Shown in pieces: positions 5,026 to 7,844 of a stretch of DNA of 7,844 nucleotides; within the stretch, counting starts at the first letter, position 1, and each line of letters opens with the position of its first letter. The notes below the pieces were generated by a model that made no database searches, was not told where the DNA came from, and worked only from the letters and a program-made list of their open reading frames with translations. Source of the DNA: DASSHC01 sp035693105 (GTDB lineage Bacteria; Chloroflexota; Chloroflexia; Thermomicrobiales; Thermomicrobiaceae). A program made the position numbers and the translations under genes. The stretch is taken from contig DASSHC010000212.1 in the NCBI GenBank assembly GCA_035693105.1, positions 1 to 7,844 on the forward strand, read 5' to 3'.

Positions 5026-6660
5026 CTAACGGGTGCGCGCCTGCGCCGACTGGAGCACGGCGCGGATGTTCGGCATCTCGTTGACCGGCACCTCGATCAG
5101 CGCCGGGCCCTTGAGCGCCATGGCCTCCTTGAGGGCGGCGCGCAGGCCCTCCGGCCCCTCGGCCCGGAAGCCGGCCATGCCGAAGGAGTCGGCCAGCTTG
5201 ACGAAGTCCGGGTTGTAGAGGTCGGTGGCGATGATGTGGCCGTCGAAGTTGAGCCGCTGGGTGCGGCGCACGTTGCCGTAGGCGCGGTCGTTGAAGACCA
5301 CGCCGACGGCGTTGATGCCCTGCTGCACCGCGGTGCCCAGCTCCTGCACGTTGTACATGAAGCCGCCGTCGCCGCTGATCGAGACGACCTTCTTGGCCGG
5401 GTTGCCGACCTGGGCGCCGAGCGCGGTGGCGTAGCCGTAGCCGAGCGTGCCCTGGTAGCCGCTGGTGAGGTAGCTGCGCGGCTCGTAGACCGGGAAGGCG
5501 CGGTCCGACCAGTAGCCGACCTGGGTGCTCTCGCTGACCAGGATGCCGTCGTCCGGCAGCTCCTCGCGCAGCACGGTGGCGTAGGCGGCCTGCGGCTGCA
5601 CCTCCCACCAGAGATCTTCCAGGTGCGCCTTGAGCGCCTTGACCTCGGCGGAGCGCGGCTCGCGCGGGTGGTTGTACTTGCCGACCCGCTCGACCAGCTC
5701 GGCCAGCCCGAGCATGGCGTCGGTCAGGATGCCGAGCGTCGGCTGGCTGCGCTCCAGCATCTCGGCGTCGGTGTCGAGCCGGATGCCGACCTGGTCTTTC
5801 GCCGGGCGCCACCAGTCGTTGACGCCGTACTCGACGTAGCGGTTGCCGACCAGCAGCACCACGTCGGCGTTGGGCACCACCTCGTCGAGGGCGTTGGGGT
5901 TGAGCGCCAGGTCGTCGCGGTAGGAGAGCGCGCCCTTGCCGTGCGAGCTCATCACCACCGGCGCCTGCAGCATGTCGGCCAGCGCCTTCAGCCCCTCCGA
6001 GGCGCCCGAGCGGATCACGCCGCCGCCGGCCACGATCACCGGGCGCTGGGCCTCACCCAGCAGCTTGGCCGCTTTGTCCAGCAGCTTCGGGTCGCCCTGG
6101 ATGCGCTGCTCGGCCACCCGGCCGGGGATGGTCACCTGGCCGCTCCCCTGCAGGATGTCCGGCGGCACCTCGATCTCGACCGGGCGCACGCGGTCGGAGC
6201 GCAGTTGGCGGAAGGCTTCCTCGACCACACCCGGCACCTCCGCCGGGGTGTTCGCGCGCGCGGCCCACTTGGTCGCCGAGCGCACCATGCCGAGCTGGTT
6301 GGGGATCTCGTGCAGCAGCCCGCGCCCCTGCTCGATGGCGTCGGAGCGGATCTGCCCGGTGACGCAGAGGACCGGCGAGCTGGCCGAGTAGGCGGTCGAG
6401 AGTCCGGCCATGGCGTTGAGCAGTCCCGGACCGGGGACGACGATGCAGGTGCCGACCTTGCCGGTGGTGCGGGCGTAGCCGTCGGCCATGTAGGCGGTGC
6501 CCTGCTCGTGGCGGGTGTAGTAGACCTTGATCTGATCCCGCTTCTCCCAGAGGGCATCGAAGAGCCAGTCGAGCTGCACGCCGGGCAGCCCGAAGACGGT
6601 ATCGACGCCCTGTTTGATCAGTGACGCGACGAGGGCCTGGCCCCCGGTCATCTCAGCCAC
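5026..6660 (-). CDS. ThDP-dependent enzyme, acetolactate synthase-like
   Basis: 544 aa from GTG at 6660, chosen for AAAGGA six bases upstream; stop TAG 5026-5028. A longer ATG start at 6705 would lie inside the likely -10 box and add 15 non-conserved residues. The fold order is typical of the family: N-terminal pyrimidine-binding domain (about 5-170) with TVFGLPG and the ThDP-activating Glu at 52 in RHEQG; a central Rossmann-like domain (about 190-325) with PVIVAGGGV; and a C-terminal pyrophosphate-binding domain (about 380-525) with GDGGF at 430 and FND ending at 458, giving the Mg-ThDP motif GDG-x24-ND. Length fits acetolactate synthase, glyoxylate carboligase and related decarboxylases. 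No ilvN-type regulatory subunit or other branched-chain gene is adjacent, so true IlvB is doubtful; a carboligase or 2-oxoacid decarboxylase of unknown substrate is safer. Cytoplasmic, no targeting signal. Confidence 0.93.
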   Translation of the reverse strand: MAEMTGGQALVASLIKQGVDTVFGLPGVQLDWLFDALWEKRDQIKVYYTRHEQGTAYMADGYARTTGKVGTCIVVPGPGLLNAMAGLSTAYSASSPVLCVTGQIRSDAIEQGRGLLHEIPNQLGMVRSATKWAARANTPAEVPGVVEEAFRQLRSDRVRPVEIEVPPDILQGSGQVTIPGRVAEQRIQGDPKLLDKAAKLLGEAQRPVIVAGGGVIRSGASEGLKALADMLQAPVVMSSHGKGALSYRDDLALNPNALDEVVPNADVVLLVGNRYVEYGVNDWWRPAKDQVGIRLDTDAEMLERSQPTLGILTDAMLGLAELVERVGKYNHPREPRSAEVKALKAHLEDLWWEVQPQAAYATVLREELPDDGILVSESTQVGYWSDRAFPVYEPRSYLTSGYQGTLGYGYATALGAQVGNPAKKVVSISGDGGFMYNVQELGTAVQQGINAVGVVFNDRAYGNVRRTQRLNFDGHIIATDLYNPDFVKLADSFGMAGFRAEGPEGLRAALKEAMALKGPALIEVPVNEMPNIRAVLQSAQARTR

Positions 6661-6666
6661 GCGTGA

Positions 6667-6672
6667 TCCTTT
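6667..6672 (-). promoter_or_regulatory. Shine-Dalgarno deciding the GTG start of the ThDP gene
   Basis: AAAGGA on the - strand lies six bases before GTG (6660). Spacing to the next in-frame ATG (6651) would be 15 nt, too long, and it lies downstream of the ATG at 6705, so it favours GTG over both. Confidence 0.78.
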
Positions 6673-6700
6673 CTTGCGTTCGTCGGCCTTTACCAGCGCG

Positions 6701-6719
6701 GGCATTGTACGGCAATGCC
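6701..6719. promoter_or_regulatory. 7-5-7 palindrome, candidate shared operator
   Basis: GGCATTG (6701-6707) and CAATGCC (6713-6719) are exact reverse complements around a 5-nt centre, in the 74-bp gap between two divergent genes. It overlaps the putative -10 of the leftward gene and ends just before the putative -10 of the rightward gene, where a repressor, or a MerR-like regulator acting in the spacer, could control both. It does not match the ArsR/SmtB consensus I recall. The regulator is not in the window. Confidence 0.5.
6704..6709 (-). promoter_or_regulatory. Putative -10 box of the ThDP enzyme gene
   Basis: TACAAT on the - strand matches TATAAT at five of six positions. Transcription would start near 6697, giving a leader of about 37 nt that includes the Shine-Dalgarno at 6672-6667. 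No good -35 hexamer is seen 16-18 bp upstream, so an activator or an alternative sigma factor may be needed, or the call is wrong. Confidence 0.5.
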
Positions 6720-6722
6720 ACG

Positions 6723-6728
6723 TATTAT
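6723..6728 (+). promoter_or_regulatory. Putative -10 box of the permease gene, leaderless
   Basis: TATTAT at 6723-6728 ends six bases before the ATG at 6735. Transcription 7 nt downstream would start at or next to the A of the start codon, making the mRNA leaderless. This agrees with the lack of any Shine-Dalgarno upstream of this ATG, in contrast to the other three genes with visible starts. No clear -35 is present. Confidence 0.5.
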
Positions 6729-6734
6729 GCGCGC

Positions 6735-7844
6735 ATGCGCATCGACACGCTTTTGGCGGCGGCCATCTTCAGCCTCACGCTCCTGCTGGTGCTGGCCCGC
6801 CCGCGCGAGCTGGCCGAGGCCTGGTGGGCGGCGGCAGGCGGGCTACTGGTGCTGGTGCTGGGACTGGTCACCCCGCGGCAGGCCTGGCGCATCATCCGCC
6901 TGGCCGAGGACGCGCTCGTCTTCTTAATCGGCATGATGATCCTGAGCGCGCTGGCCGAGCGCGCCGGCTTCTTCGAGTGGGCGGCCACGCTGGCCGCGCG
7001 GGCCGGGGGCGGGCGGGTGCTGCGGCTCTACGTCTTCGTCTTCCTGGTCGGCACGGTGATCACCGCCACCCTCTCGCTCGACGCCACCGCCATCGTGCTG
7101 ACGCCGATCATCTACGGCATGGTGGTGCGGCTGCGGCTGCGCCCGCTGGCCTTCATGTTCGCCATCAGCGCCATCGCCAACACCGCCTCGCTCTTCCTGC
7201 CGATCTCCAACCTGACCAATCTGCTCCTCTACGGCGCGCTCAATCTCGACTTCTTCCGCTTCGCCCTGGTGATGCTGCTGCCGGCGCTGCTGGCGGTGCT
7301 GACCAACATCGTCGTCTTCGTGCTCCTCTTCCGCCGCGACCTGCGCGGCGGCTACCAGCCCGAGCCTGGAGGGTTCACCCCCAAAGACCGTGCCTTCTTC
7401 CGGCTGGCGACCGTCTGGCTCGGCGTCGTGCTGGCCGGGGTCTTCGCGGCCTCGGCGGCCGAGTTGCCGGTCGGGCCGGTGGCGCTGGGGGGCGGGCTGC
7501 TCCTGCTCGCGGTCAGTTGGGCGCGCGGTTGGGCGCCCGCCGGCCCGGTGCTGCGCGCGGTCTCCTGGCAGCTGATCGTGCTGGTGCTCGGGCTCTTCCT
7601 GGTGGTACAGGGGGTGGAGAACGCCGGGTTGGCCGGGCTGATCCAGCGCGCTTTCGACGCCGCCGCGCCCGGCGACCGCCTGTGGCAGATCGCCGCCACC
7701 GCGCTCGGCACGACCCTCGGCGCCAACCTGATCACCAACATCCCGATGACGATCGTGACCCCCAGCGCGGTCGGCCCGCTGACGCGCGAGGGGATGCTGC
7801 GCCCGGCCAGCGCCTACGCCGCGCTGCTCGGCACCAACATCGGA
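6735..7844 (+). CDS. ArsB/NhaD-type ion-transporter permease, 3' truncated
   Basis: The frame is open from ATG 6735 to the window edge, 370 codons with no stop. The protein starts MRIDTLLAAAIF and is almost entirely hydrophobic helices, about ten within the window. Ion-transporter superfamily (ArsB, NhaD, SLC13/CitMHS) hallmarks occur in both halves: SLDATAIVLTP from Ser114, NTASLFLPISNLTN at 149-162 (the re-entrant hairpin with its SN-x-TN signature), and the second-half equivalent GANLITNIP at 329-337; LLGTNIG ends the window. ArsB-like proteins are usually around 420 aa, so about 50 residues are probably missing. The likely role is inner-membrane efflux of an anion such as arsenite, or Na+/H+ exchange; the sequence does not decide, and no arsR, arsA or arsC is adjacent. 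Divergent from the ThDP enzyme gene. Shorter frames starting with ATG at 6715 or 6727 are out of frame and unsupported. Confidence 0.88.
   Translation, partial: MRIDTLLAAAIFSLTLLLVLARPRELAEAWWAAAGGLLVLVLGLVTPRQAWRIIRLAEDALVFLIGMMILSALAERAGFFEWAATLAARAGGGRVLRLYVFVFLVGTVITATLSLDATAIVLTPIIYGMVVRLRLRPLAFMFAISAIANTASLFLPISNLTNLLLYGALNLDFFRFALVMLLPALLAVLTNIVVFVLLFRRDLRGGYQPEPGGFTPKDRAFFRLATVWLGVVLAGVFAASAAELPVGPVALGGGLLLLAVSWARGWAPAGPVLRAVSWQLIVLVLGLFLVVQGVENAGLAGLIQRAFDAAAPGDRLWQIAATALGTTLGANLITNIPMTIVTPSAVGPLTREGMLRPASAYAALLGTNIG

Noticed and set aside
4867..6624. A 585-codon open frame on + opposite the ThDP enzyme
   Set aside because: Asp/Val/His/Arg-rich mirror of the true gene, which has full family motifs on the - strand; no family resemblance.
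6715..6927. A 70-codon + frame starting before the permease ATG
   Set aside because: It is in a different frame from the membrane protein and its product is Arg/Ser/Trp-rich without helices; the 6735 frame shows transporter motifs.

Overview
The DNA is high-GC (about two-thirds by eye, not counted). Coding is dense, with GTG/TTG starts behind strong Shine-Dalgarno sequences, one apparently leaderless gene, and GC-rich hairpin repeats between genes. A secreted protein built from NGW-type beta modules plus Ig-like domains, a stand-alone thiamine-diphosphate (ThDP) enzyme and an ArsB/NhaD-like permease would fit a Chloroflexota bacterium (Thermomicrobia-like) or another high-GC Gram-positive-type lineage. 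This taxonomic guess is inference; no RNA gene or marker is present to fix it.

Layout, left to right. (1) 1-44: last 13 codons of a + strand gene. (2) 45-322: intergenic stretch holding a REP/BIME-like inverted repeat element (71-176), then two hairpins that end the large - strand gene; the distal one (229-262) is a clear rho-independent terminator. (3) 323-3679, - strand: a 1118-aa secreted protein with a TTG start, signal peptide, four divergent copies of a beta-rich module and four C-terminal Ig-like domains with two Cys each. (4) 3680-4157: a 478-bp region upstream of that gene with two hairpins and no convincing gene. (5) 4158-4258: a second copy of the BIME-like element; one arm is a perfect 38-bp inverted match to the first copy. 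(6) 4269-4940, - strand: a P-loop nucleotide-binding protein of NMP-kinase type. (7) 4982-5015: a perfect 15-bp hairpin. (8) 5026-6660, - strand: a ThDP-dependent enzyme of the acetolactate synthase type. (9) 6661-6734: a 74-bp divergent promoter region with a 7-5-7 palindrome. (10) 6735-7844, + strand: an ion-transporter-superfamily permease cut by the window end.

How the parts relate. The ThDP enzyme and the P-loop protein are co-oriented, 85 nt apart, and may share a transcript modulated by the hairpin between them. The permease is divergent from them; one palindrome overlaps the putative -10 of the enzyme gene and the spacer region of the permease promoter, so co-regulation is plausible but unproven. 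The secreted protein appears to be an independent unit with its own leader and terminator. I see no phage, transposase, CRISPR, tRNA or rRNA. The most unusual features are the paired G-rich BIME-like elements with identical 26-nt spacers, the compact divergent promoter with a leaderless permease, and the modular Cys-paired surface protein with no visible anchor.
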